Below, one piece after another: positions 28,306-37,289 of a DNA stretch of 64,000 bases. Source of the DNA: Diplonema japonicum (lineage: Eukaryota; Euglenozoa; Diplonemea; Diplonemida; Diplonemidae); contig OZ025729.1 of NCBI GenBank assembly GCA_964019335.1, positions 248,001 through 312,000 on the forward strand, in the 5' to 3' direction. Under the pieces are notes generated by a model that worked only from the letters and a program-made list of their open reading frames with translations, did no database searches and was not told where the DNA came from. The translations under genes and the position numbers were made by a program. Position 1 is the first letter of the stretch, and every line of letters starts with the position of its first letter.

Positions 28306-28992
28306 ACAGTCGGACGCATTGAAATAGAACTATTTGCAGACATCGCCCCCAGATCATCAGAGAATGTTCGTTGCCTGGCAACGGGCGAAGAAAAAGGCAG
28401 CCTAACCTACGTAGGGTCCGAGGTTGGCAAAGTCCACCAAACCCACATAGAGCTCGGATCCATCGGCGACGGCAACGTCACGCTCTACGGAAAACCGTAC
28501 GACCCAGAACCCTCAGAACTTTTGCACACCGACGTTGGGGTAGTAAGCATGACACCATCGAGCCCTGGTAAGATTGCAAGCCAGCTTCAAATCACTCTTT
28601 CCAAAGCAGAATCTTTAGATGTAAACTGCAGCGTGGTCGGACGCGTCTTAGCTGGAATAGACACTCTAAAGAAAATCGCCTCGATGTCCGTGTCTCATGG
28701 CTACCTCACGGAACCCCTTCATGTTTCAAGCTGCGGCCAGTTGTCAACACGTATTCGAAAAGTTCGAAGCCAGCGAGCCGAAGAACGAGATCTCAGAGAA
28801 CAAGCTGCAAAAGAAGCGGAGGTCATCGCGGTGAAAGATTCTATCCTGGACGAGGTTGCTGCTAGAAAATATGTCGCGAAGAGAAAAATCGCGGTGATCG
28901 GTGAAGATGACGATGAACAGGCCAAACTTGCACGCGACGAGGAGCGAAAAGCAAGGAAGGTGGTCACCAAAACAAAACGAAGGTTTTTTTAG
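28012..28992 (+). CDS. Divergent cyclophilin-type prolyl isomerase
   Basis: 326 residues as one frame from 28012. The cyclophilin region begins at about residue 63 with MNPVVFFELSKG and GRIEIELFADIAPRSSENVR, matching the family's VFFDIxxxxxxxGRIxxELFxDxxPxTxENF. It continues with YGKPYDPEPSELLHTDVGVV, SMTPSSPGKIASQLQIT and VVGRVLAGIDTLKKI. The catalytic FMIQGGDF block and FxxT site are replaced, so isomerase activity is doubtful. A charged coiled-coil tail of about 90 residues follows. Two homopolymer stretches are translated in frame: a Lys run near residue 40 and Phe then Lys runs near 79-97, the latter inside the conserved domain, where relatives need only a few residues. These may be non-canonical introns or insertions. 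The start could instead be the Met at 28198. Confidence 0.65.
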
Positions 28993-29014
28993 AACCCTTT
29001 AAAAGTTTAATTGA

Positions 29015-29037
29015 TCTGCTTTCTCTCATTAACTCAG
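29015..29037 (+). promoter_or_regulatory. Candidate splice-leader acceptor for the vWA gene
   Basis: CTGCTTTCTCTCATTAACTCAG ends in AG at 29036-29037; the leader up to ATG at 29064 is GG followed by A24. This gives a processed mRNA whose native leader is essentially all A. Confidence 0.5.
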
Positions 29038-29063
29038 GGAAAAAAAAAAAAAAAAAAAAAAAA

Positions 29064-29615
29064 ATGAAAGTAGCCATGTATCTTGCGATGCTTGCAACTG
29101 CAGCCTCTTGCGCTAATGTTACAGTCCTCTTGGATGCGTCCCAGTCGATGCACCCAAACGGGTATAATGCTCTTCTAGATCAAATGCAGGAATGGGAAAA
29201 GGGTTTGAACGGTGGTGTTAAAGTCAGGTACTTGCAGTGCTCCACGGTAGTGAGGGAGGCGCCGAACGGGACTCGAGATGTACTGCAGTGGCATAAGGAG
29301 AATTTTATAGGGAAGGGAAGCCTCATAAAGGAATGCCTCTCAAGAGCCGTGAGCACTCGGCCAGGCTTCCTTGTAATTACTATGGACACTCCTCCTCATG
29401 ACGATCCCGTGGTTCCCACACCTTCGCAGGCTGGTGTTCCTACATTTGGTGTAGTATTGAGGAGAACTGCGATTCACACTAAAATGGACATCGCGGTGGA
29501 GGCGACGTTGGAGGACTTGGAAGTTGTTTCCGAGCCTGTTGAAGAATTTATTTACAACACTATGATCGATGGCGTTGGGGAGGTGATGAATGAGATTTCG
29601 GCAAAGTTTGCTTGA
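29064..29615 (+). CDS. Secreted von Willebrand factor A-like protein
   Basis: 183 residues. A short signal peptide is likely at 1-17 (MKVAMYLAMLATAASCA). Directly after it VTVLLDASQSM presents Asp24-x-Ser26-x-Ser28, the metal-ion-dependent adhesion motif of vWA domains. Later hydrophobic strands (GFLVITMDTP near 109-118, VPTFGVVL near 133-140) fit the Rossmann-type fold, with TMDTPPHD at the place of the second MIDAS loop. The whole protein is about one vWA domain, with no anchor visible, so secretion or luminal location is inferred. The stop is followed at once by a run of about 27 A. Confidence 0.75.
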   Translation: MKVAMYLAMLATAASCANVTVLLDASQSMHPNGYNALLDQMQEWEKGLNGGVKVRYLQCSTVVREAPNGTRDVLQWHKENFIGKGSLIKECLSRAVSTRPGFLVITMDTPPHDDPVVPTPSQAGVPTFGVVLRRTAIHTKMDIAVEATLEDLEVVSEPVEEFIYNTMIDGVGEVMNEISAKFA

Positions 29616-29779
29616 AAAAAAAAAAAAAAAAAAAAAAAAATGTTTTATAAAAAAAAAAAAACGAAAAAGTCGGGGAAATACTGGTCAAGGTCGTTCTCCC
29701 GTTTTTTTTTTTTTTTTCCTTTTTTTTAAAAAAAAGGAAACTGGACACAATCAAGACACACAATCTTTTTTTTTTTAAC

Positions 29780-29828
<49 letters not shown>

Positions 29829-30634
29829 AATATCGCAGGAGCCGGAGTTTCTTCCTTTTGTTTATCGTATTAAGTTATTGTATAAATACTAAAGGAGGAA
29901 AAATAGGGGAGGGGGGGGGGGGGGGGGGGACAAAAGGAACAAAAAAGGGGGGAACAAAAAAAGGGGGGGGGAAGAAAGAAAAAGAAATGTTCTTTTTTTA
30001 AAATATAAAATATTGTCAAATCTTATTTTTTTTTCTCCCCCCAAAAATATTTTTTTTTTGTTTCTACTTTTCCTGCCCAAAGAAAAAAAAGGCTTCTTTT
30101 TTCATATTTTCACCCCTTTTTTTTTGTTATTCTTGACCTTCTTCGTGTGTGGAGGGAGAAACAGTTTTTTAAAACAAAAAGAATTCTTTTTTTCATTATT
30201 TTTTTTTTCTTTTTCTGTTTCTCACCCCACATATACTCTTCTTCTTTTTTGGCTTTTCAAAAGAAGAGGGACACTCCTTTCCTCTGAGCTTAACATAAAA
30301 CAAACTCCGAGAGTATAGTAAAGATATAGAACCGAAAGTTACTAGGAACCACACCCTTTTCTTTTTTTTTTTCTTTTTTTTTCCACCACACCACCACTCT
30401 CCCACGAAAAGGAGAAGAAAAAAAAAAGGGCGGAGAAAAAAAAAAAGAAATAAAAAAGAAATAGAAGTACTTTTTTTTTTTTCTTTTCCCCATCTGCTTT
30501 CCCCAACCCCCACCTTCAAACGTTTTCACCATCACAAAAAAAAAAAAAAAAAAAAAATACAATTTTCTCTTTCCTTTCTTTTTTTTTTTTGACTTTTATA
30601 TAAAAAAAAAAAAAAAAAAAGGAGGTGGAGGGGG

Positions 30635-30670
<36 letters not shown>
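29616..30670. other. Extreme homopolymer spacer
   Basis: Almost entirely A, T, G and C runs, including about 44 A at 29783-29826 and about 40 A ending at the next ATG. No gene is visible; long Phe/Lys/Pro-only open stretches here are artefacts of the composition. Confidence 0.7.
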
Positions 30671-30673
<3 letters not shown>

Positions 30674-31813
30674 TCAGGAGGCACACCCTCAACATCGCTT
30701 TCATGCCAGTCATGGGGGAAGCCCAGGTTTACCAAGGAGACGGTAGCGTTAATGGGGCCCGACGGGGCACCGATCTTCGAGATACCCATTTCAAGCATTG
30801 AAAACCAAAGCGCAACAAAGAAATCTGGCGATGTAATCATGGAGCTCGACGGTGACGATGAGGGTTGCTGTGAAATAAGGCTCAATATGCGTGAGGGGTA
30901 TGACATGGAAGGCGGGGTCGACGGCGGTAAGAACACCGCGGAAAGCTTCGTGCAAATCCTGAAGGCTAAACAATCCATCAGGTCCTCAATCGATCTGGGG
31001 CCGCTCGTTGTGGAATTCAAGGAGATCTCGTCCCTCGTCCCAAGGGGTTTGTTCTCCCTCAAGATCCACTCGAAGCACCTCCACCTCGTCGGGAAAGCCA
31101 GCAAGAACGCGAAAACCATGTTGGAATGGACAATCCCCTTAAACACCATTTCAGAATCTGGAATGTATCTGCTGGACAATCCGAATTCTGCGGAATCGAA
31201 GTGGATGTGCGTATCATTGACAAAACCCATTCGCTCTGGGAACGTAGCGCATTCATGCTTGGTTTTCCAGGTTGAGGACGATATTGTTGAAATTAATGTT
31301 AATTTGTCTCCGCTGACGGACGAGCAGAAGAATGTGAAAACGAAGGACGGCGAGCCAATGATAACTGAGAATATGAACGGACCGTTGGCGGAGACCGCTC
31401 CAAAATGTTTGAAATCGATTTCTGGCGCAAAGCTGATCACGCCTCTTCCCGATGTAGGGCCCTTTGCCGTTTCCGACAAATCCGGTAAGCAAGGATTTTT
31501 ATTCTGTCTTAAAAAATCGTTGCTGTTCGCGCCAAACCCAGCGATTCCTATCCGTCACGACAAGATTTCAGTCTTGACGTTTACAGACGTTCATAGCGGT
31601 GGTAACACATTAGGGGTTCAGTTCAAGATGCAGGCCTCCACGTTGGCTTTCCAGGGCTTGGACCGAGAGGATTTACCAGCGATAACTGCATATGCCAAAT
31701 CAAAGGGTATCAACGTTGATGGCCTCAACAAGGAGGAAGAGGATGCTCTGTCCGACATCTCGTCGGCCGACAACTCGTCTTATGACAGAAAGAAGAAGAA
31801 AGCTAGGCATTGA
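30671..31813 (+). CDS. SSRP1: FACT histone chaperone subunit SSRP1/Pob3
   Basis: 380 residues. The middle and C-terminal blocks are diagnostic of SSRP1/Pob3: GLFSLKIHSKHLHLVGKAS region (about 117-135), then the PH-fold SSRP1 domain, then LKSISGAKLITP and QGFLFCLKKSLLFAPNPAIP followed by RHDKISVLTFTDV (about 238-318), the Pob3 PH2 signature. It ends with an acidic patch and KKKKARH and has no HMG box, as in fungal Pob3 and many protists. Partnered with Spt16 it opens and rebuilds nucleosomes during transcription and replication in the nucleus. The N-terminal domain is short and diverged. ATG follows an A-run. Likely the single housekeeping copy. Confidence 0.9.
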
Positions 31814-32796
31814 TTTGATCTTTTTTTTTTTTTTTTTTTTTTTTAAGTGTATGATCAAAAGAAAAGAATTATCCCAGATTTTTTTTTTTATTTTAGAATT
31901 TTTTTTTTTGTGCCCTCTCCCTTTTTTTTTTTTTTTTTGGCTTTTAAGCCAAAAGAAGAATGGGGGAAAAAGAAAATTAAAAAAAAAGACCTCTCTAAGT
32001 GTTTTTTTTTCTTCGTCTTTTAAAGAATAAAAAAGATGAGCTCCCCCCTCTCTCTCTCCCCCCCCCCCCCCCCCTAAAGAATTTAGATGTTTTCTTTTCT
32101 CTCCCCCCCCTCCCTTCCCCGCCGCTTTTTTTTTTCCCTCCCCCTCATTTTTTTTTTCTTTTTTATCCTATTTATTCCAATTTTTTTTTTCCCCCCACCG
32201 GCCCAAAAAAAAAAAAAATAGCTATTTATTGCCAACAAATAATGAGTCATTATTTAACTCGAGTTCCCGAATTTTTTGCACGAGGGCCCGCAGGGTTAAC
32301 GAGTGTTAAATAATGGCTCATTTGGCGGCAAGTAAGTTGTTTTATTTCGCTTTTCGTCATTTGAGTCACTCACTCTTCACTGCTTTCACTGCTGTTTTTT
32401 TTTCACGCAGGTCAGCTTTTTGGGGATTTTCCTAAGGTAATACAGGGTAGCTATTTCGCCGTGGCATTTAAAGGGGGAGTAAGGCACTTATTCCCACTTT
32501 TAAGGGCTGGAATGGCCTCAGATGGCCAAAAATAGTCAAAATACCCCCCCAAAAAAAAACTTTAAAGGGGTTGGGTGCATTTCTTTCCACGGCGAGACTC
32601 ATTTTTCCACTCTGAAGGGCCATTATTTAACTGCAAAATCTCATTATTTAACTAGTTAAATAATGGCGATTTCGCGTTAAATAATGGCCATTTCGCGTTA
32701 AATAATGAGGCCCCTAGTGAGTGAAGAAAATGACGAAGAGTGAAATAAAAAAAAAAAAAACAAAAGGGTGAAAAAAAAAAAAAAAGAAAAAAAAAA
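31814..32796. other. Spacer with homopolymers and a Rep-H element
   Basis: T, A and C runs to about 32210, then the Rep-H copy. No gene visible. Confidence 0.6.
32215..32750 (+). mobile_element. Rep-H foldback element, forward copy
   Basis: Begins AATAGCTATTTATTGCCAAC, has the CGAGGGCCCGCAGGG centre shared with 27045-27795, TTAAATAAT palindromes, the GCAGGTCAGCTTTTTGGGG to AATACAGGGTAGCTATTTCG block shared inverted with 23190-23645, and the GACGAAGAGTGAAATAAA end. Its right end supplies the last sequence before the A-run leader of the next gene. Confidence 0.8.
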
Positions 32797-34173
32797 ATGC
32801 CGACCCTTCCTGAATGTATATGTTACAACAACAACGGAACCCGTTGCGTGGGTGCCTCGACGAAATGCGAGGAGTACCTGAAGGAGGTGGGCGCGCAAGC
32901 TTGGCCGGGGATATTCCTCTTCGCGGTGATGATCGGGGTGGCGTGCTGGGGATACTGCCGCTGCTGCTGCAAATGCGCAGGAAACTGGAAGGCCTCCGGG
33001 GGCTGCTGCGGCACTGGGAACAAACAGTTCCTCGGTTACGGAACCACACAAGTCATCATCTACCGAATCCTCATGCTCTCACTCTTCATAGCAGGAATTG
33101 CAGTATGCTCGCCAGCAATGGCCCTCAGCGTCAAGGTTTCCGACGGCATTCACGGCTTATCCAACAACTTCATCTTCCTTCAGGACGACATCCTCTTGGC
33201 AATCGGTGTGATGCGAAGCCTCTACCCAAGACTTCAAGACACGGGGAACACCGTTCCAGATGTGCTACGATGGGTCGATTCGATAACAGATCAACTGACA
33301 GATTTCAAGGATGTCGCGGACACTGTAAAAGATGTGGATAAGTACCGCCACGACGCAACTATGATCCTGCTGGCCACCTCGCTCGCGCTGCTCCTTGTGG
33401 TCGCGTTGGTCGGAATCCTCAAGATCGGCCCGAAAATTTCGTATGCAATATTTTTCATCGTTATTTTTGTCGGAGCGGTGCTGTCCGTCACTACGATCGT
33501 GCACCATTTTCTGAACATAACGTCTTTGGACACGTGCGAGGACCTCCCGGTGTTGATCACGCAGCTGCAAACAGTTTTGGAGAAGGAGCTCGGGTGTTTG
33601 CAGGGTTCAAAAGACGGGATGTCGCAGTTTCTTCAGTACATCGACCAGACGAAAACGTCGTTGTACTCAAGATTGTGCACCGGGGGTGTTATAAATGGAG
33701 TTTGCTTGCCATTTGAATGCCCTTCTTCCGTGTGTTCAGCTGGGACAGATCTTAGACAGGTTTCCAATGTGTTGGATTCTCGGTTGGGGTCTGCGTACCA
33801 GGGGCTGAGTTGGGTTGGGGATTGTGCCGACCCTTGTAGCGTGCGTAAATGTGGGAATTTATGTGCTTCGGGTAGCCCGTTGCGTGATAGTATCGGTCAG
33901 ATTACTGCGGAGTGGGATATTCTCATTCAGATCGACAGGCAGGTTATTCCCATTGCTACATGTTTCACCTTGCGGCACTTTTTGAGCGTTATAGATGGGG
34001 ATTTGTGCGGGAGTGTGAAGCCCGGCATGAAGGGATTGTTCGTAACGTTCGTCTTTGTGCAGCTTCTTACCGTTGCGGCGTTGATCTTGTTGCTCCTCGG
34101 GCCGAAGAGGTTCGTAGATTCATCGAGAAGCTCGCATACAACTATGGTTCACAAACATGAAGATAATTCTTGA
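32797..34173 (+). CDS. Prominin-like five-pass membrane protein
   Basis: 458 residues. Hydrophobic segments lie at about 36-53, 86-110, 187-208, 214-240 and 412-437, with a loop of about 75 residues between TM2 and TM3 and one of about 170 between TM4 and TM5. Five passes, two outside loops and the cysteine cluster right after TM1 (GYCRCCCKCAGN) match prominins, where TM1 is followed by a similar CRCCNKCGG-type cluster. Prominins organise curved membrane protrusions and cilia. This one is about half the usual length, with shorter loops; the second loop is Cys-rich. A tweety-type channel has a comparable plan and cannot be excluded. The N-terminus has no cleaved signal. An A-run precedes ATG, a T-run follows the stop. 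Confidence 0.6.
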   Translation: MPTLPECICYNNNGTRCVGASTKCEEYLKEVGAQAWPGIFLFAVMIGVACWGYCRCCCKCAGNWKASGGCCGTGNKQFLGYGTTQVIIYRILMLSLFIAGIAVCSPAMALSVKVSDGIHGLSNNFIFLQDDILLAIGVMRSLYPRLQDTGNTVPDVLRWVDSITDQLTDFKDVADTVKDVDKYRHDATMILLATSLALLLVVALVGILKIGPKISYAIFFIVIFVGAVLSVTTIVHHFLNITSLDTCEDLPVLITQLQTVLEKELGCLQGSKDGMSQFLQYIDQTKTSLYSRLCTGGVINGVCLPFECPSSVCSAGTDLRQVSNVLDSRLGSAYQGLSWVGDCADPCSVRKCGNLCASGSPLRDSIGQITAEWDILIQIDRQVIPIATCFTLRHFLSVIDGDLCGSVKPGMKGLFVTFVFVQLLTVAALILLLLGPKRFVDSSRSSHTTMVHKHEDNS

Positions 34174-35099
34174 TTTTTTTTTTTTTTTTTTGGTTTCCCC
34201 CCCCCCCTTTTTTTTGCTTTCCAGCAAAGAGAGAGGGGGGGGGGGGTGAAACAGTTTTTTTTTTATAAAAAGTTATAGCAATATATATGAGCTCGGCCCC
34301 ACCCCGGGAAAAAGAATATCTGCTCTTTCGGTGATCTTAGATGCAACCTAGTTACACGTGTTGAGGTGGTGCACCACATTTTTGTCATCATTACTTCATA
34401 CTGTCCTTTTTATTTTTTTGCTCAGAAATATGCGAAAATCCCCAAAAAAAAGAGAAGTGGTAGACATTTTTTTTCCGGGACGAGCTTGTAAAAAAAAAAA
34501 ATTCTTTCCCTCATTTTTTCTTGACATCCTCCCTCCGATCCATTGGTGCAAACAAACGGATCCGAGGGTATACCTGCAGACCCACATTCGCATCGTACGA
34601 CAAGGTGCGCTTCATCCTCGAACAGCGACTCGCAACCGGTTCACCGGGGGAGAGACGACTGGAGCGACAAGCTCGTGCCGACCTACCTCGAACCTACCCG
34701 AAGTATCCCCACCCCATCTGCCGATAAAAATGCAGCGACGCAGAAGGGTAACAACATAAGATAGACCCCCCACCACGCTGCACACTTAACGCCAAATAGT
34801 GTTGCAACCAAAGCCCCATTTTTTTTTTTCTTTGTATTTTTTTTCTTCTTTTTTTGGCACAGCATTTTTTTTTTTTTTTTCCCCCAAAAAAAAAAATAAA
34901 AAAAACAGGATCCCCCCCCCCTCCCCACCAGAAAAAAGAATCAAAAAAAAAAAGAAAAGAAAAAAATACACCAACGAAAAAATATACTGTTTCACCCCCC
35001 TGTTATATATGTGTTGCTGAAAAAAAAAAAAAGAAGAGAAATAAAAAAAAAAGGATTTTATATTCCTTTTTTTTCTTCTTTTAAAAAAGGGGAAAAGCC
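34174..35099. other. Spacer with MITE-like, LINE-tail and Rep-D pieces
   Basis: About 34280-34490 is bounded by TATATGAGCTCG and its inverse CGAGCT near 34482, related to the MITE at 39849. About 34543-34772 is a retroelement tail, then Rep-D (34775-34817) and homopolymers to the next gene. Confidence 0.55.
34543..34772 (+). mobile_element. LINE 3'-end fragment
   Basis: An open frame ends GNNIR-stop, with AAGATAGACCCCCC at its end. The LINE at 37290-38804 ends GSINR-stop with ACAGATAGACCCCCCC. A third tail of the same type ends at about 51375. Shared terminal codons and the C-rich trailer point to one LINE family with 5'-truncated inserts. Confidence 0.5.
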
Positions 35100-36776
35100 A
35101 TGACGGCCCAAGAAGTTTATGGAACGCATCTACGTGTCCCGGGTACACCCCCGCCGCCCCCGCCTCCGAAGGGGCTGCGGCAGGCCAGAAGAGGCAGCGC
35201 AGTTAGTTCAAATGGGGGCATGCTTCTCCAAAAAGTAGAACAGCTGGGAAACGGGAAAATCAAAACAAAGCTGAGAAACATTAAATCTGCAGATACCCTC
35301 GAGTGGCTTGAAAAACTCCCCTCGGACCCGATAAAAAACCAAGCCCTCGATCAGCTCGGCCGCAGCGTCTCCCTCCTAGCAAGGGAACGCCAATTCTCCA
35401 CACTCTGCACAATTCTTGCAATCATCGCAAGCCTCACAGTAACATGCTGCTACATAAACAGCTCGGTATATTTTGAAATACTATTGTCGGCAACGACAGT
35501 AATCCATATAATATCTGTTCTGCTCCTGCACAAGATACAGTATAAACGTGATTTAATATGGAGACCCGAGTGGCTCAAGGGAACGGGCATGGACGAGTAC
35601 CAAACAGCAATGTTAATCGGCGAGGTGCTGCTCATTTCAATCCACAAACCGCCAACGATCGACGCGGTACCAAAAATTATAAACGTAATCGTCATCGCGC
35701 GGCTCTTCACGGCAGTCCGAACCTTGCGGGACATGTCATTTGCATCGTCAATGGGATCTATATTGGTCGGGGCGTTGTGTAATATCAAAATGGATTCGTT
35801 TTTCGTGTTTAAAACCCGGTTGTTCTCATCGCCTATTTTGACAATGTCACTCACATCGGGAATCGGTCTTATTTTGCTTTCATTTCTCACCTGGTTTGTA
35901 GAAAGCTCATACGGCGATTTGAACTTAGCACAGTCGTTTTGGTTCACATTTATCACTGCAACAACTGTAGGGTACGGTGACTACACCCCGTCGTCTGTGG
36001 GCGGGAAGATTGTCGGGGTTGTATCTGCGTTGTTTGGAATTGTTGTGACCGCGATACTTGTTTCTGTTGTTCAGCACAAGCTGTTGATGACAGGGATTGA
36101 GAAGCAGATTATTCTGTTTCTTTCGGAGGTGCAAAGGGTACAACAAACGAAGCTTAAAGCCGCCCGCGTCGTCCGCCAAGCGATGATTTATTCCCAGCTG
36201 AAGGCGATCGTCCGAAAATCCGGGAAGCAAATACCAGAACACCGAACGTACCTGTCATCCGTTTTGACAACAAGCACCACCATAAAAGTTCTGTACAGGG
36301 CGTGGATCAACCTTCAAGAAGCGGTGGAGGACATGCGAAAGCTGAGGAGGGTGACGTCGACGGCATGGGCACACATTAGTGTGTTGGATGTCCTCCACGC
36401 TGATAGTTCAGATATCCTTGCTCAGAATACCGTTTTGCAATATTTGATGCGGCCTGCGGATGAGCAGTTATCAGCGATGCTGCGGGTTGGGAAGTATAAC
36501 CCGATTGCGAACAAATCACGGCGTAGGCAGAGCTTGACGGTGTCGCCTCCTGTTTCATCCCCGCCTCCTGAAGAAGATGAGGTGGAACAAATCGAGCTGA
36601 AAGAAGTCCGGACAGAAGGTTCCGACGGCAAGCACAGCACCGACGACGACGATGGTTCGGATTCCTCACCTAGATCACGACGGTCAAGAGGCTCCGTTAC
36701 ATCGCTAACGTCAACAAACTCCGTTCGAACCGCAGCGTCCACTGCCGCAATGGTTGATATGCTTAAATTGGTATGA
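35100..36776 (+). CDS. Potassium channel, SK/IK-like
   Basis: 558 residues. An N-terminal proline-rich, basic stretch is followed by S1 at about 98-118, S2 at about 123-142, S3-S4 at about 165-215, S5 at about 243-268, a pore loop with FWFTFITATTVGYGDYTPSS (selectivity filter TVGYGD near 290-295) and S6 at about 303-322. S4 has few positive charges. Just after S6, LLMTGIEKQIILFLSEVQRV and KLKAARVVRQAMIYSQL align by pattern with the calmodulin-binding domain of small-conductance Ca-activated channels (LTRAEKHVHNF, then KNAAANVLRETWLIYK). The tail is long, acidic and Ser-rich. Predicted to pass K+ at a membrane in response to calcium-calmodulin. The gating assignment is inference from the post-S6 match. 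Confidence 0.85.
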   Translation: MTAQEVYGTHLRVPGTPPPPPPPKGLRQARRGSAVSSNGGMLLQKVEQLGNGKIKTKLRNIKSADTLEWLEKLPSDPIKNQALDQLGRSVSLLARERQFSTLCTILAIIASLTVTCCYINSSVYFEILLSATTVIHIISVLLLHKIQYKRDLIWRPEWLKGTGMDEYQTAMLIGEVLLISIHKPPTIDAVPKIINVIVIARLFTAVRTLRDMSFASSMGSILVGALCNIKMDSFFVFKTRLFSSPILTMSLTSGIGLILLSFLTWFVESSYGDLNLAQSFWFTFITATTVGYGDYTPSSVGGKIVGVVSALFGIVVTAILVSVVQHKLLMTGIEKQIILFLSEVQRVQQTKLKAARVVRQAMIYSQLKAIVRKSGKQIPEHRTYLSSVLTTSTTIKVLYRAWINLQEAVEDMRKLRRVTSTAWAHISVLDVLHADSSDILAQNTVLQYLMRPADEQLSAMLRVGKYNPIANKSRRRQSLTVSPPVSSPPPEEDEVEQIELKEVRTEGSDGKHSTDDDDGSDSSPRSRRSRGSVTSLTSTNSVRTAASTAAMVDMLKLV

Positions 36777-36784
36777 AAAAAAAA

Positions 36785-36818
<34 letters not shown>

Positions 36819-36820
<2 letters not shown>

Positions 36821-37220
36821 GGTTGGCGGTGCAACAAATGCTGGTACTCCTAGGAGGATAAAGCCTAAAAGGATGCGGAGGGCGTTTGAAGAGGATGATC
36901 AAGAAGATCCTTTAAGTGGAGCGAGCTACGAGGGGGACCCCAGTCTGCTCACGTCTCCTCTTCAACGGCGATTTGCGCCCAGTCATCTTCGGTCACCAGG
37001 GACAGGGACCACTGGGTCTAACAATGTTGCTGCTACCCTCGAGTCCATTGTTACTTCGCAGAAGAAGCTGGAAAACATGATGATGCACATGATGAAGGAG
37101 CTTTGCGTGACACCGTTTCCTGCGTCTGTGGTGTCGCCTCCTTCTCCTGCTGCTGTTCAAGATGCATTTCCTCCTAGAGCGGCGTACTTAGAATTAGACA
37201 GGGCAAAAGAAGCTGGGTGA
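36819..37220 (+). CDS. Possible exon or gene fragment ending at a donor-like site
   Basis: After an A-run an open frame with normal residue mix runs to a TGA at 37220; the first ATG is at 36873. Text is acidic then proline-rich, with MMMHMMKEL near the centre. The end reads GCTGG then GTGAGTTTTTTT, a perfect-looking 5' splice donor, followed by a CT-repeat and the LINE fragment. It could be exon 1 of a cis-spliced gene whose intron was hit by a LINE, or a retroelement gag piece. No family recognised. Confidence 0.35.
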
Positions 37221-37289
37221 GTTTTTTTATCCGTTTTCCCTCAACTCTCTCTCTCTCTCTCTCTCTCTCTCCTCCCCCCCTCCCTTTTT

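Noticed and set aside
28230-28315. Standard GT-AG intron in the cyclophilin gene
   Set aside because: Available GT and AG positions (GTCAGT, GTGTGT; CTACAG) do not rejoin the two conserved halves in frame.
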